Positions 35,201-44,719 are shown, counted from the first letter of the stretch. The stretch is DNA of 64,000 nucleotides from Prevotella sp. (GCA_031285625.1 JAITVV010000007.1:62001-126000), one strand, 5' to 3'. A program made the numbers and translations. The notes: generated by a model not told the origin, from the sequence alone.

Positions 35201-35429
35201 ATGTCATTCCTTCAACACCATTAATGGCTTCCTCCAACGGTATAATAACACTGTTCATGATCACATCGGAGTTTGCTCCGCTGTATGATGCTTCTACCTG
35301 TACTGTAGGAGGTGCAATATCCGGATACTGCTCTATAGGTAGCATATTAAGTCCGATTATACCCAAAACCACAATAATAATGGATATTACAGTGGATAAT
35401 ACAGGGCGTTCTATAAATGTTTTAAGCAT
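32262..35429 (-). CDS. RND multidrug efflux transporter, AcrB/HAE1 type
   Basis: The 1055-residue protein is a full-length RND pump with 12 predicted transmembrane helices, two large periplasmic loops and the TM4 proton-relay segment V-L-A-I-G-I-V-V-D-D-A-I-V-V-V-E (Asp pair). It exports drugs or bile-type compounds with the adaptor and channel encoded beside it. It lies 86 bp downstream of the adaptor gene; that gap contains a nested hairpin (35452-35497). Confidence 0.95.
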   Translation of the reverse strand: MLKTFIERPVLSTVISIIIVVLGIIGLNMLPIEQYPDIAPPTVQVEASYSGANSDVIMNSVIIPLEEAINGVEGMTYMTSSAETGSASITVYFKQGTNPDMATVNVQNLVNQASSLLPAEVTQTGVTVRKQQTSNILMMSFVSDNPDYDAKFLQNYANINIIPQIKRVYGVGNATVFGANDYSMRIWLKPDVMASYKISTGEVVSALQDQNIEAAPGQLGENSNQAFQYTLKYTGRLSSVEEFEDIIIRSSEGKIVRLSDVADIELGSLMYSVSTLTDGKASIMMAISQTAGSNAQEVIKNVKAELEKAQEDFPPGVKITYLMDVSDFLNASINKVITTLLEAFLLVFLVVFVFLQDFRSTLIPAIAVPVAIVGTFFFLWIMGFSINLLTLFALVLAIGIVVDDAIVVVEAVHAELENGTKDPKEASIKAMGEIAPAIISITLVMASVFIPVSFIGGTSGIFYKQFGLTLAVAIFISAVNALTLSPALCALFLKPHDESHEKKSFIRRFYYFFNIGFNATTSKYKKSLIFLGKKGHRWITVGIILVSSIILFGLMKVLPTGFVPQEDSGGVMGMITLPPGSSLERTDSIVQVINEMANEIPEVKNIGSLSGVSFMSGMGSSYGSVIIKMDHWDERKITANEIAAIMTEKTKSINNATFMFFGTPTIMGFGLSNGVSVNLQDRTGGDIYKFYDVTNDFLARMNQREEVMMAMTTFNPNFPQKQLEANMPKIKDAGITLSDVMGALQAYIGSQYISNFNLYGKQFRVMVQAAPEYRSKLEDLDGLFVKTASGEMAPVTEFLTITDVTGPETRTRFNLYSSMELTIIPNYQGGFSSGDVIKAIEEVKGQALPSGYSYEFSGMTREEAESSSQTVLIFGLCLIFVYLLLAALYESYILPLAVIFSLPVGLAGVFIFLSAFGLSQGITNNIYVQISLIMLIGLLAKNAILIVEYAIQRRQQGMSIIDAAVNGAVARFRPILMTSFAFIFGLLPLAISTGAGAIGNRSIGISAIGGMLIGTLIGVLVIPSLYIIFQSIQDKFSKSGMINSNDEFIAQQNKK

Positions 35430-35451
35430 ATTTTTATTGATTTTTAGGGTT

Positions 35452-35497
35452 ATACATCCCCTACTCTCCCAAAAAACAAGGAGAGCAAAAGATGTAT
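35452..35497. repeat. Nested inverted repeat between adaptor and pump genes
   Basis: Outer arms 35452-35458/35491-35497 (7 bp) enclose inner arms 35464-35469/35480-35485 (6 bp). It may be an intra-operon mRNA stem. Confidence 0.5.
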
Positions 35498-35515
35498 ATT
35501 ATTTGAATACTTTAT

Positions 35516-36646
35516 TTAATTAGAGGCAGTTAAGTTCTCTTTGACATTTATCTTCATCCCGTTTCTGAGAGTAGCTACACCATCCGAAACTATCTTATCA
35601 TTGGCAGACAACCCTCCTATTACAGCATAGTCCTGTCCATTAGGCATCGACTGAACCGATATAATCTGCTGTTGCACTGAGTCCCCTTCCAGTTTGTAAA
35701 CAAGTACTTTATCCTGCTGGCTGAATGTAGCTTTCTGAGGAATTACAAATACATCATTAAGGATTTTAGGTATAACTATCTTACCACTTGTTCCACTTCT
35801 CAGTTTGCCCGACTTATTAGGAAACTCTGCCCTGAAATTTGCAGTACCTGTAGTTATATCCACAGTACCTGTAATTGTTTCAATACGTCCCTGTTCTGCA
35901 TACTCAGAACCATCAGCAAGGAAGAGTGAAACAGGAGGCATGTTTTTTATTTTCTCAGATTGTGTAGAGCCCTCTACTCCTTCCAGAAATTCCATTAACT
36001 TTCGCTCATTCAATGAGAAGTAGGCATACACGTTTCCGGTGTTAGCTATTGTAGTGAGTGTATTGCTACTGTTTACCAGACTTCCCGAACGGAAAGGAAT
36101 GGAACCTACGACGCCGTCGACAGGGCTTGTTACAGTTGTCCAGCTCATTGTTATCTGGGCATTCTTTAGTGTAGCTTCTGCCTGTTGAAGGGAAGCTAAT
36201 GCCGTTTCATAAGCATTCTCATATGTTAACAATTGTACTTCACTAACAATACCTTTTTCAGCTAAAGGACGGTAACGGTCAACATTTACTTTTGCCGTAT
36301 TAACTTGTGCTCTTTCGCTGTTGATGGCTGCCTTAGCGGAAGATAATGCCTGCTCAGACGAAGGCGAGTTTATCCTGAATAACACCTGGCCTGCTTTCAC
36401 AACAGAACCCTCATCTACATAAATGGCTTCTATAAAACCTTCGACTCTCGGTTTCACTTCTATATCTTCTTGCCCTTTAATAGTAGCAGGATATACAGAC
36501 TGCATATTAGCATCCTGTGTATACATCGCCATTACCGGATATTCCTGAGCCGGTGCTTCCTGGTTTGCTTGATTGTTACCTCCACATGAGGCTAGTCCAA
36601 ACAGAGCTATTACTCCGCTAAAAATCATTTTTACTTTCATCATCAT
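35516..36646 (-). CDS. RND periplasmic adaptor (membrane fusion protein)
   Basis: The 376-residue lipoprotein (lipobox L-A-S-C-G near residue 22) has the biotinyl/lipoyl-like half-motif V-D-E-G-S-V-V-K-A-G-Q-V-L, a helical hairpin, and beta-barrel and membrane-proximal domains typical of AcrA/MexA adaptors. The start (36646) overlaps the MarR stop by one base; ATGs at 36643 and 36640 are alternatives. Confidence 0.9.
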   Translation of the reverse strand: MMMKVKMIFSGVIALFGLASCGGNNQANQEAPAQEYPVMAMYTQDANMQSVYPATIKGQEDIEVKPRVEGFIEAIYVDEGSVVKAGQVLFRINSPSSEQALSSAKAAINSERAQVNTAKVNVDRYRPLAEKGIVSEVQLLTYENAYETALASLQQAEATLKNAQITMSWTTVTSPVDGVVGSIPFRSGSLVNSSNTLTTIANTGNVYAYFSLNERKLMEFLEGVEGSTQSEKIKNMPPVSLFLADGSEYAEQGRIETITGTVDITTGTANFRAEFPNKSGKLRSGTSGKIVIPKILNDVFVIPQKATFSQQDKVLVYKLEGDSVQQQIISVQSMPNGQDYAVIGGLSANDKIVSDGVATLRNGMKINVKENLTASN

Positions 36647-37101
36647 TAATTATTTAGTTTGTTCAATTCATTGGAAAGTACTAATAGTTGGCTTGTGAGA
36701 TTTTCCTCATCAATATTGCGGTATATATTATTGCAACATGATAGCATCTTTGCAGATGCCATTTTATAAAGAATGTTCCCTTTCTCTGTCAACTCAATGT
36801 ATATTACTCTCGTATTTACAGTTCCCCGTACACGTGTAATTATATTATTTTTTTCCAGATTGCGTAGAATAGTAGAAATAGTCATTGGGTCTATCCCTGT
36901 TTCTTCCGATAGGTCTATCTGTATAATTTCTTTTTTATAATTACCCAAATGACAAATGGCAGACAATACTTCATACTGAGATCCTGTCAGATCGAATTCA
37001 TCCAATATCTGTTTTTTAGTTCTCATCCATAGTTTAAAAACATGTCCGATCAGTGAATCAACATTAATACCTCTCATATTCATTATTTTAACTTTTTCCA
37101 T
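36646..37101 (-). CDS. MarR-family regulator of the efflux operon
   Basis: The 151-residue protein has a MarR-type winged helix: L-T-G-S-Q-Y-E-V-L-S near 30, a recognition region D-P-M-T-I-S-T-I-L-R-N-L-E near 67-79, and a wing around R-V-R-G-T-V-N-T-R. I chose the ATG at 37101; an upstream in-frame start would add about 43 hydrophobic residues unlike the family. It is first in the marR-adaptor-pump-channel operon and probably represses it. Confidence 0.85.
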   Translation of the reverse strand: MEKVKIMNMRGINVDSLIGHVFKLWMRTKKQILDEFDLTGSQYEVLSAICHLGNYKKEIIQIDLSEETGIDPMTISTILRNLEKNNIITRVRGTVNTRVIYIELTEKGNILYKMASAKMLSCCNNIYRNIDEENLTSQLLVLSNELNKLNN

Positions 37102-37203
37102 TATATTATAAATTGGGATTATAAGTACACTTATTTTCGAGGGCGAAATTCGGGAAGTATCATAACCTTTCAAAAAAAAATCAATGAACACAAAAATTAT
37201 CTG

Positions 37204-37242
37204 TATGAAACCCTCACAGATATCCAACAACCCTGTTTCATA
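37204..37242. repeat. Inverted repeat in the marR/lytS divergent region
   Basis: Arms TATGAAAC (37204-37211) and GTTTCATA (37235-37242) are separated by 23 bp. It lies between the divergent MarR and sensor-kinase genes and may be an operator; this is a guess from position. Confidence 0.35.
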
Positions 37243-37382
37243 TAGAAAATCACGAGGAAATTAGTTTTCGTTGATTTTTTAGATAAATTGGTAGAGAGTT
37301 CCAGGCTATTGATTGAAATTATTTGCTTTTATATTCTGATTATTACTACATTTAAATCAGTTTTATAATCTGATACTGATTT

Positions 37383-38453
37383 ATGAATAGAATAATAAAT
37401 TATATACGTTCCTCGACTACACTACAATCGATACTTATCTGGATAATTGTTTATTTAATCGGATTTATACAAAATCTCTGGATAAGTGTAGAATGGTCGT
37501 TAAAAGTAGGTACATTGAATTTTATCTGTGTACTAAGTTTATATTATATAACTTATAAGATACTGATACCTAAACTTCTGATAAGAGGAAGGAAGGTATG
37601 GTATTTTCTTTTTTCATTTGCATTGATTGTATTATCAGCTAATATCTGTGCCAGATTCGAGGTATATATGTTTGAGAGTCTCAAAATAGAAATCGACCAT
37701 GAGTTCAGATTCGTCTTTTCAATATCAAGATATGCTACCATTCTTATACTGACATATTCCATATCCAATATAATTTTCTTTACCAGAAAAACGACCGAGG
37801 ATGCAAAGCAGAAAGAGAAATTACTATCAGAAAAAAATATACTTGAAGTCAGGGTGCTAAAATCTCAAATCAATTCCCATTTTATATTCAATGCATTGAA
37901 TAATATCTATTCTATGACTTATTTTAAGGACGAGTACACTTCAGGATATGTACTGAAACTAGGACAAATGATGCGGTACGTAATGGAGGATTGTGAAACC
38001 GAGTTAACCCCATTATCGAAGGAGATAGAATATATTGAGAATTTTATAGATTTTCAGAAACTACGTTTTGAGAACGATAAGAATATAACATTTACCTGCA
38101 AAGTAGAAGATAATACAAATATTTCAGTACCTCCGATGCTCTTCCAGCCATTAGTGGAAAATTGTTTCAAACATACTCCTCTCGAAGTAGATAAAAACAG
38201 CTACATACATATTTTGCTGGAGGTAAGAGAAATGCAAATATATTTTGTTGCCGAAAACAGCCAGCCACTTATTAAAAACACGCCTACACAAAATGATACA
38301 GGTATAGGTATTGAGAATGTGAAGAGAAGACTGGAGCTATATTATGAAAATAATTATACACTGGATATTTCTAATAATCCCGATTCTTTCAAAGTAGAAT
38401 TATCCATCAATTTACAAACATCACAAGACAAAAAACATGGTGGAAATATTTAA
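37383..38453 (+). CDS. LytS-type sensor histidine kinase
   Basis: The 356-residue protein has four N-terminal transmembrane helices (about 12-135), a short coiled coil and a His-kinase-type (PF06580) core: S-H-F-I-F-N-A-L-N-N with His166, then a GHKL ATPase region with V-E-N-C-F-K-H and D-T-G-I-G-I-E-N-V near 300. It signals to the LytTR regulator encoded next; the genes overlap by 17 bp. No extracellular sensor domain is visible, so the signal is probably membrane-embedded. Confidence 0.9.
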   Translation: MNRIINYIRSSTTLQSILIWIIVYLIGFIQNLWISVEWSLKVGTLNFICVLSLYYITYKILIPKLLIRGRKVWYFLFSFALIVLSANICARFEVYMFESLKIEIDHEFRFVFSISRYATILILTYSISNIIFFTRKTTEDAKQKEKLLSEKNILEVRVLKSQINSHFIFNALNNIYSMTYFKDEYTSGYVLKLGQMMRYVMEDCETELTPLSKEIEYIENFIDFQKLRFENDKNITFTCKVEDNTNISVPPMLFQPLVENCFKHTPLEVDKNSYIHILLEVREMQIYFVAENSQPLIKNTPTQNDTGIGIENVKRRLELYYENNYTLDISNNPDSFKVELSINLQTSQDKKHGGNI

Positions 38454-39165
38454 GGTTCTTATAGTTGATGATGAATATCACGCCCGAAAATTATTGTCGG
38501 AATATGTTTCGAAACTACCTTTCCTCGAATTGGTAGGAAAAGCTGCAAATGTATTTGAAGCAATGGATGTTTTGCGAAAGGAGAAAGTTGATATCATGTT
38601 ATCTGACATACAGATGCCTGAGATAACAGGGTTGGAATTTATACGTAGTCTCAAAAATCCTCCATCTATAATATTTACCACAGCCTATTCGGAATATGCT
38701 GTAGAGAGCTATGAATTGGATGTTGTCGATTATCTGCTCAAGCCTATAGCATTTCCCCGATTTTTGCAGGCAATCAATAAAGTTATAGAAAGAAGGAGTA
38801 ACGATATTCCTGAAAAGGCTGTAATCAATAATATCGAGAGGCAAGTTGAAAGCCAGGAAGAAGAAAGCATAGTTGTGAAAAGCGGATATAAATTTTACAG
38901 AATAAATTATAATGACTTACTCTATATAGAGGGTCAGAGGGAGTACGTTACTTTTCACAATACAAAACAACGTATTACCACACTTGCATCCTTAAAAGAT
39001 CTGGAAGAAAAACTTCCATCCAGCCGATTTATAAGAGTACATAAATCCTATATTGTTTCAATCAAGCATATAGAACTGATAGACAAAAATATCCTTCATA
39101 TTAGCGGACAGAAACTTCCGGTTGGAGGTAGTTATAAAGACCGGCTTATGAAAATATTTGAATAG
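38437..39165 (+). CDS. LytTR response regulator
   Basis: The 242-residue protein has a receiver domain (about 5-120; Asp11/Asp12, phospho-acceptor Asp57 in M-L-S-D-I-Q-M-P, Lys near 106 in L-K-P) and a LytTR DNA-binding domain (about 140-240; Y-I-E-G-Q-R-E-Y-V and F-I-R-V-H-K-S-Y). It overlaps the kinase gene by 17 bp. Targets may include the adjacent convergent GH2 gene, but none is shown. Confidence 0.9.
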   Translation: MVEIFKVLIVDDEYHARKLLSEYVSKLPFLELVGKAANVFEAMDVLRKEKVDIMLSDIQMPEITGLEFIRSLKNPPSIIFTTAYSEYAVESYELDVVDYLLKPIAFPRFLQAINKVIERRSNDIPEKAVINNIERQVESQEEESIVVKSGYKFYRINYNDLLYIEGQREYVTFHNTKQRITTLASLKDLEEKLPSSRFIRVHKSYIVSIKHIELIDKNILHISGQKLPVGGSYKDRLMKIFE

Positions 39166-39202
39166 GCCACTAAACAATTCACCTACAAACAATTATGCAT
39201 CA

Positions 39203-41662
39203 TTATTTTACATTTATTTGAATTTTGGCAGATTGAACACCCTTCGCTTTAGCTTCTAAGATTAATTTCCCACCATGTTCACCAGCTTGTACGATAGTAG
39301 TCAGTTGTCCGTTAAATAAAGGCATCCGGGGTAAGTGAAACAAATCGAGACTTGTCGGATTTCCGTTTGCCGAAGCACGATATTTGCCACTTCCCTTTAC
39401 CATGAAAGTTACCATCCTTTGATCATCCGGACAAGGATTACCATCCTTATCTACTATCCGTACGTTCACATAAGCCAAATCTCTGCCATCGGCAAAAAGT
39501 TGTGTACGGTCAGGAGTCAATTCGATATGATGGGGCTTACCTGCTGTACGTATTATTTTTTCTTCTACGGTTTTACCTTGTGTATCATATGCAATTACTT
39601 TCACCTCTCCCGGTTCGTAAATAGCATCTGTCCACATCAGACGGTAACGATTCTCCAAGGTTGAACTATTTTTGCTTTGCTTTCCATAACTTTTACCATT
39701 GATAAACAGTTCTGCTGATGGATAATTCGTATACACAAAGACTGGCGTTTTCTGCCCCTCACGCCCCTTCCAGTTCCAATGGGGGAGGATATGTAATGTA
39801 TTTTCATTCTTATTCCATATACTTCTGTACAAATAATATCTGTCTTTGGGGATACTTGCAAGATCTATAATGCCAAACATAGAACTATGACTAGGCCATG
39901 CATCGGTATTGTAAGGAGACGGTTCTCCCAGATAATCGAACCCAGTCCACACAAACTGTCCCATTGTCCAATCGTAATCGTCTGCCAGTGCAAAATCCTC
40001 ATCAGGAATATTTGACCATGAACAATATTCAAGATCATAAGACGATGATTGATGGTCTTCATACAAGGCATCAGCTTTTTTCTCTACAGGGAATTTATAT
40101 ACTCCGCGTGAACTAACTGTAGATGAGGTTTCGGAACCCAACACAAGATTTTGAGGTAGTTTTTCATACGTTTCTTTGTAACGCTGTGTTCTGTAATTTA
40201 GCCCCGGCACATCAATCATTGCCGCAAATCCATTATTCAATACGCATGTAACCTGATCCATACCACACGTTACAGGACGGGTAGGGTCTTCACGGTGACA
40301 TATATCCTGCAAGAAAGATGCGACCTTATACCCCTCATCACTACACTGTGTAGGTACTTCATTACCAATGCTCCACATAACTACACTGGCATTATTACGG
40401 TAATTGCGTAGCATATTTACCATATCTTTTTCAGCCCATTCATCAAAGAACCTGTGGTAACCGTTTTTGCATTTGGCGATATCCCATTCATCAAAAGGTT
40501 CTATCATCATCATGAAGCCCATTTCATCACATAGTTCGACCAGTTCAGGCGCAGGCATATTATGGGCGGTACGAATAGCATCGCACCCCATATCTTTAAG
40601 CAATGTAAGTTGGCGACGCAAGGCGGCAACATTAATGGCAGCACCCAAAGGTCCCAGATCGTGATGATTACATACTCCCTGAAATTTTCGCCGCTCACCG
40701 TTCAAAAAGAATCCTCTATCAGCTATTAGTTTTATATCACGTATACCAAAACGAGTGGTATATTCATCTACCAACTGGCCTTTTATATATATTTTTGAAA
40801 CAGCATTGTACAGATAAGGGCTTTCTGGAGACCATAACCGAGGTTTATCGACTATAAAATTCTGCTCAAAAGGTTTTCCATGATTTATTTTCTGAGTGTT
40901 ATCTTTTGACGAAACAATCTTATTATTTGCATCACGAATCTCAGTGTAAACCCTAACATCCTGTCCATCACTATTTCTTATTTCTGTTTTCAGATTTACG
41001 GAAGCATAGTCTTTTGATACAAAAGGAGTTGTAATATATGTTCCCCACACAGGCACATGTATTCTTTCCGTCACAATAACATGTACATTACGGTACAGGC
41101 CTGCACCCGGATACCAGCGTGAAGATTCGGGCTTGTTTTCGAGACGGACAGCGATTCTGTTCCCTTTCCCATCCGGATTTAGTAAATCCGTCACATCACA
41201 ATGAAAAGAATTATAACCAAAAGGCCAGAAAATCGCCTCTTTTCCGTTCACATATACACGCGCTTCGCTCATAGCTCCATCAAAAAGTAGATTAACATGG
41301 CTTCTCCCTTTTACGAAGTTATTTATATCAAATGTATTTCTATACCATCCTGTACCGATATAGGGCAATCCTCCCGTACGTCCGGTTTTTACGGTAGCAA
41401 CAGTTTCCCCGTTTTGAGTAATGGCCACTTCCTGTAAATCGTATTTACGGTCGAAAGGTCCATATATGGCCCAATCATGAGGTACGGTCACCACTTGCCA
41501 ATTTGTATCATCAAAATTATTTTGTGCGGCATCAGGAAAATCACCTTTGCTGAATTTCCAGTTCTTTTCTATAAGAAACTCATGCCTGGATGATTGTGAG
41601 TTACCTATGCTGACATGCAAAAAAGTGATTAAAAGTAGTGCAGAGTATTTAAGATATTTCAT
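39203..41662 (-). CDS. GH2 beta-galactosidase-type glycosidase
   Basis: The 819-residue protein has a signal peptide and the GH2 architecture: sugar-binding jelly roll (about 25-200), Ig-like domain (about 200-305), TIM barrel (about 310-600) with acid/base Glu435 in S-I-G-N-E-V and nucleophile Glu511 in L-G-S-E-T-S, then a DUF4982-type domain and an Ig/Big-like C-terminal domain. Likely substrates are beta-galactosides or related sugars. It stands alone, convergent with the LytTR gene, with its own promoter. Confidence 0.9.
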   Translation of the reverse strand: MKYLKYSALLLITFLHVSIGNSQSSRHEFLIEKNWKFSKGDFPDAAQNNFDDTNWQVVTVPHDWAIYGPFDRKYDLQEVAITQNGETVATVKTGRTGGLPYIGTGWYRNTFDINNFVKGRSHVNLLFDGAMSEARVYVNGKEAIFWPFGYNSFHCDVTDLLNPDGKGNRIAVRLENKPESSRWYPGAGLYRNVHVIVTERIHVPVWGTYITTPFVSKDYASVNLKTEIRNSDGQDVRVYTEIRDANNKIVSSKDNTQKINHGKPFEQNFIVDKPRLWSPESPYLYNAVSKIYIKGQLVDEYTTRFGIRDIKLIADRGFFLNGERRKFQGVCNHHDLGPLGAAINVAALRRQLTLLKDMGCDAIRTAHNMPAPELVELCDEMGFMMMIEPFDEWDIAKCKNGYHRFFDEWAEKDMVNMLRNYRNNASVVMWSIGNEVPTQCSDEGYKVASFLQDICHREDPTRPVTCGMDQVTCVLNNGFAAMIDVPGLNYRTQRYKETYEKLPQNLVLGSETSSTVSSRGVYKFPVEKKADALYEDHQSSSYDLEYCSWSNIPDEDFALADDYDWTMGQFVWTGFDYLGEPSPYNTDAWPSHSSMFGIIDLASIPKDRYYLYRSIWNKNENTLHILPHWNWKGREGQKTPVFVYTNYPSAELFINGKSYGKQSKNSSTLENRYRLMWTDAIYEPGEVKVIAYDTQGKTVEEKIIRTAGKPHHIELTPDRTQLFADGRDLAYVNVRIVDKDGNPCPDDQRMVTFMVKGSGKYRASANGNPTSLDLFHLPRMPLFNGQLTTIVQAGEHGGKLILEAKAKGVQSAKIQINVK

Positions 41663-41677
41663 ATTTTAAGTGTTTTT

Positions 41678-41728
41678 ACTTATGGTAAACTTATGGTAAC
41701 AAAAGTAAGGTAAATCACTGAAAGCAAA
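41678..41728 (-). promoter_or_regulatory. GH2 promoter with tandem 11-bp repeat
   Basis: On the - strand TTTG (41728-41725) is followed 17 bp later by TACTTTTG (41707-41700), giving a TSS near 41693. An 11-bp repeat occurs twice in tandem at 41678-41688 and 41689-41699, at the expected transcription start. One helical turn of spacing suggests a protein binding site. Confidence 0.5.
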
Positions 41729-41757
41729 AAACATGTAAATCTCAATTTACATGTTTT
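41728..41757. terminator. Terminator after the aldo-keto reductase region
   Basis: A perfect 13-bp stem (41728-41740 with 41745-41757) with a 4-nt loop is flanked by an A-run and a T-run. On the - strand it follows the 41760-41884 frame. Confidence 0.8.
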
Positions 41758-41759
41758 AT

Positions 41760-41884
41760 TTAATAAAATCTGCGAGCAATTGCAAGCTCATGCACAGGAG
41801 GATTCTTCATCTTATTGATGAATTCTTCTATCACAGGTAATATAGCTTCTGCAGATGTATCCTCGTTTTTTTGTTTTTTATCAT
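41760..41884 (-). pseudogene. Frameshifted microgene or gene remnant after the aldo-keto reductase
   Basis: A reading frame without a start (about 41760-41873) encodes a coherent peptide ending in L-A-I-A-R-R-F-Y just before the terminator at 41728-41757. An ATG at 41884 is in the other frame; adding one A to the 7-A run near 41866-41872 would join them into a protein of about 38 residues. It could be a decayed small gene, a slippage-dependent microgene, or the 3' remnant of a lost gene. Position, 9 bp after the reductase stop, suggests cotranscription. Confidence 0.5.
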
Positions 41885-41893
41885 TCTATGATT

Positions 41894-42748
<855 letters not shown>

Positions 42749-42765
42749 TTATATTTTTAATATAA

Positions 42766-42773
42766 CAAAGTTA
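42766..42773 (-). promoter_or_regulatory. Candidate -7 box for the aldo/keto reductase
   Basis: TAACTTTG on the - strand, 20 bp before the ATG, matches TAnnTTTG. No TTTG lies at the expected distance upstream. Confidence 0.4.
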
Positions 42774-42859
42774 GAACATAAAAAGATGACAGACTATTGT
42801 CATTCAAACCATAATTTATCCGAATCAAACAATTATACATTTCCCAGCAAAAACAAAAC

Positions 42860-42884
42860 CTGCGAATCATCGCGACTCACAGGC
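42860..42884 (-). terminator. Terminator after the three-paralogue operon
   Basis: An imperfect 10-bp stem (42860-42869 with 42875-42884; 8 pairs) is followed on the - strand by a TTTTGTTTTT tract, 55 bp after the last paralogue's stop. Confidence 0.65.
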
Positions 42885-42939
42885 ATTTAACTTAACACAA
42901 ACTTTACAAAAAAACTAGACAATAGACAAGCATGTGATT

Positions 42940-43830
42940 CTATTGGGACGGGGAGGTTCTATCTTCATAATATTGATAAGAAATAATCGATTTGGTAACG
43001 AAATTGTTTAAACTATTATTTGTTCCCCGGGTGCCTATATACAAAGCCTGACCTCCGGAATTCATACTATTTCTCCTTTTATATGCAACTTTCATTTTCT
43101 GTTCCGAAAGAGGAAGATTTTCCAATACAAAGTGTAATGTCTCTATCTGGAATACTTCTGCACTATTATGACTTTCATATACCAATCTTCCTATACGGGA
43201 GTCTTTTGCTACCCCATTTGCAAATATTGCGCCGGAATATGATATCCATCCCGAATTATTATTTGATTTATACTCCTTCATTGCAATAGTTTGAATTGTA
43301 ATAGCAATCCTGTTCTTTACATGGTTCGGTACTACACTGAAGATGTCACCTAGTTGAAGCCAACTTGTATTATCAGACAAAAATGTAAGTCCATTGTTTA
43401 TCTGGATCGATTTAGATTCGATCAATGAATATCTGTTTTCCTGAGCTAAAGGAATGCTGACTATTGTCCAGGTGGGTTTCAACTCCTGGTCCAACACTAA
43501 AAACTGTCCACTCGTAAATCCTTTAGGAAGATCCAGATTTTTCCATTTGATACCGTCATCAACACAAATACCCTTATCACTTGTATTGTTGTAAACCATC
43601 ATTCCTTCGACATGCCGGGATAAAGGTGAAGGAGAAACATAAGACAGCAAATTTACACGAGGGAGCAATAACCCTTTAGTTGACTTTCCATCTGCAAATT
43701 CCTTTAAATCAAGAAGGGCATCTGAAGCAGGCGCTATACCGGAACCAATAGTAACCTGACACTTTATATTAACTGATAAGATACAGAATAAAACAACTAA
43801 ATAAGTGCTTTTATAATTTTTATTTCTCAT
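42940..43830 (-). CDS. Secreted paralogue 3 with G-L-L-L-P-R-V motif
   Basis: The 296-residue protein has a signal peptide (ending near K-C-Q) and then V-T-I-G-S-G-I-A-P-x-x-D-A-L-L-D-L-K, followed by K-G-L-L-L-P-R-V, S-P-L-S-R-H-V-E-G-M-M-V-Y-N-N and a C-terminal beta domain ending S-Y-Q-Y-Y-E-D. These phrases recur in many Bacteroidota secreted proteins, whose function is unknown. It is the third of three paralogues in tandem. The ATG at 43830 is chosen because the upstream frame gives a poor N-terminus; it overlaps the preceding stop by 11 bp. Confidence 0.7.
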   Translation of the reverse strand: MRNKNYKSTYLVVLFCILSVNIKCQVTIGSGIAPASDALLDLKEFADGKSTKGLLLPRVNLLSYVSPSPLSRHVEGMMVYNNTSDKGICVDDGIKWKNLDLPKGFTSGQFLVLDQELKPTWTIVSIPLAQENRYSLIESKSIQINNGLTFLSDNTSWLQLGDIFSVVPNHVKNRIAITIQTIAMKEYKSNNNSGWISYSGAIFANGVAKDSRIGRLVYESHNSAEVFQIETLHFVLENLPLSEQKMKVAYKRRNSMNSGGQALYIGTRGTNNSLNNFVTKSIISYQYYEDRTSPSQ

Positions 43831-44719
43831 AATATTGATAAGATAAAGAGGTTGATCCTTGCACATTCTCATTCAGTGATTTTCCTATTAATAATGAGGG
43901 AACAGTTGTATTACTATTTCTCCGGATAAATGCTATCTGAATTGAATTTTCGCCAATAGGCAGATTTTGAATAACAAAGAATAATGTTTCAGACTTAGAT
44001 AGTTCACTATTATTACCAGAAGATCTCAGTGTTCCCACCCGTACCCCTTTCAATGAGTCATTTACAAAAATTCCACCTGCATACGAAGTCCATCCTGAGG
44101 AAGTGTATGCTGATTGCAGAATGGTTGTTTGAACGAAAATAATTGTCCTATTTGTAGCTTTCTTTACTGTAATCTTGAATGGATCGATAATCGTTTTCCA
44201 AGAACTATTTATTGCACTATTTTCTGTATATACTGAAGCACCGGAGTTGGATGAAAACTCAGCTCCAATATGTTGGCTATATGCTCCGACCTCCATAAGG
44301 CTAAATTCCTCAGATTTGACTTCCGGAATAAATACGGATGTCCATTTAGGGGCTAATGTTTCTCTATCGATAACTAGAAACTGTCCCGATCTTTCTCCTT
44401 CAGGCAGATGTTCCAAAATCCATCTGCTGCCATTATTACGGTACAGGCCGGGACTGACTACGCTGTTAAAAGCTGTATTATAAACAATCATACCTTCTAT
44501 ATGCATTGTAAGAGGTGACGGATCTATCAACGAAACCAGTTCTACCCGGGGCAATAATAATCCTTTAGTTTCCACTTCGCCCGATCCGCGTAATTCGAGT
44601 AACGCATCCGGGTCAGGAGCATCTGAAGAGCCGAATGTTACTTGTGCATTACTACTATTGTGACAAAGAATTAATAAAAAAATAAAGATTCCTGTTGATC
44701 TATAATTTACTCGTTTCAT
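43820..44719 (-). CDS. Secreted paralogue 2 with G-L-L-L-P-R-V motif
   Basis: The 299-residue protein has a signal peptide (ending near S-N-A-Q) followed by F-G-S-S-D-A-P-D-P-D-A-L-L-E-L-R, the G-L-L-L-P-R-V core, S-P-L-T-M-H-I-E-G-M-I-V-Y-N-T, a G-Q-F-L-V-I-D segment and a C-terminal beta domain with S-Y-Q-Y-Y-E-K at the end. It is paralogous to the genes on both sides and cotranscribed with them (16 bp from paralogue 1, 11-bp overlap with paralogue 3). No enzymatic motif is present. Trimerising or receptor-binding roles are possible but unshown. Confidence 0.7.
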   Translation of the reverse strand: MKRVNYRSTGIFIFLLILCHNSSNAQVTFGSSDAPDPDALLELRGSGEVETKGLLLPRVELVSLIDPSPLTMHIEGMIVYNTAFNSVVSPGLYRNNGSRWILEHLPEGERSGQFLVIDRETLAPKWTSVFIPEVKSEEFSLMEVGAYSQHIGAEFSSNSGASVYTENSAINSSWKTIIDPFKITVKKATNRTIIFVQTTILQSAYTSSGWTSYAGGIFVNDSLKGVRVGTLRSSGNNSELSKSETLFFVIQNLPIGENSIQIAFIRRNSNTTVPSLLIGKSLNENVQGSTSLSYQYYEK

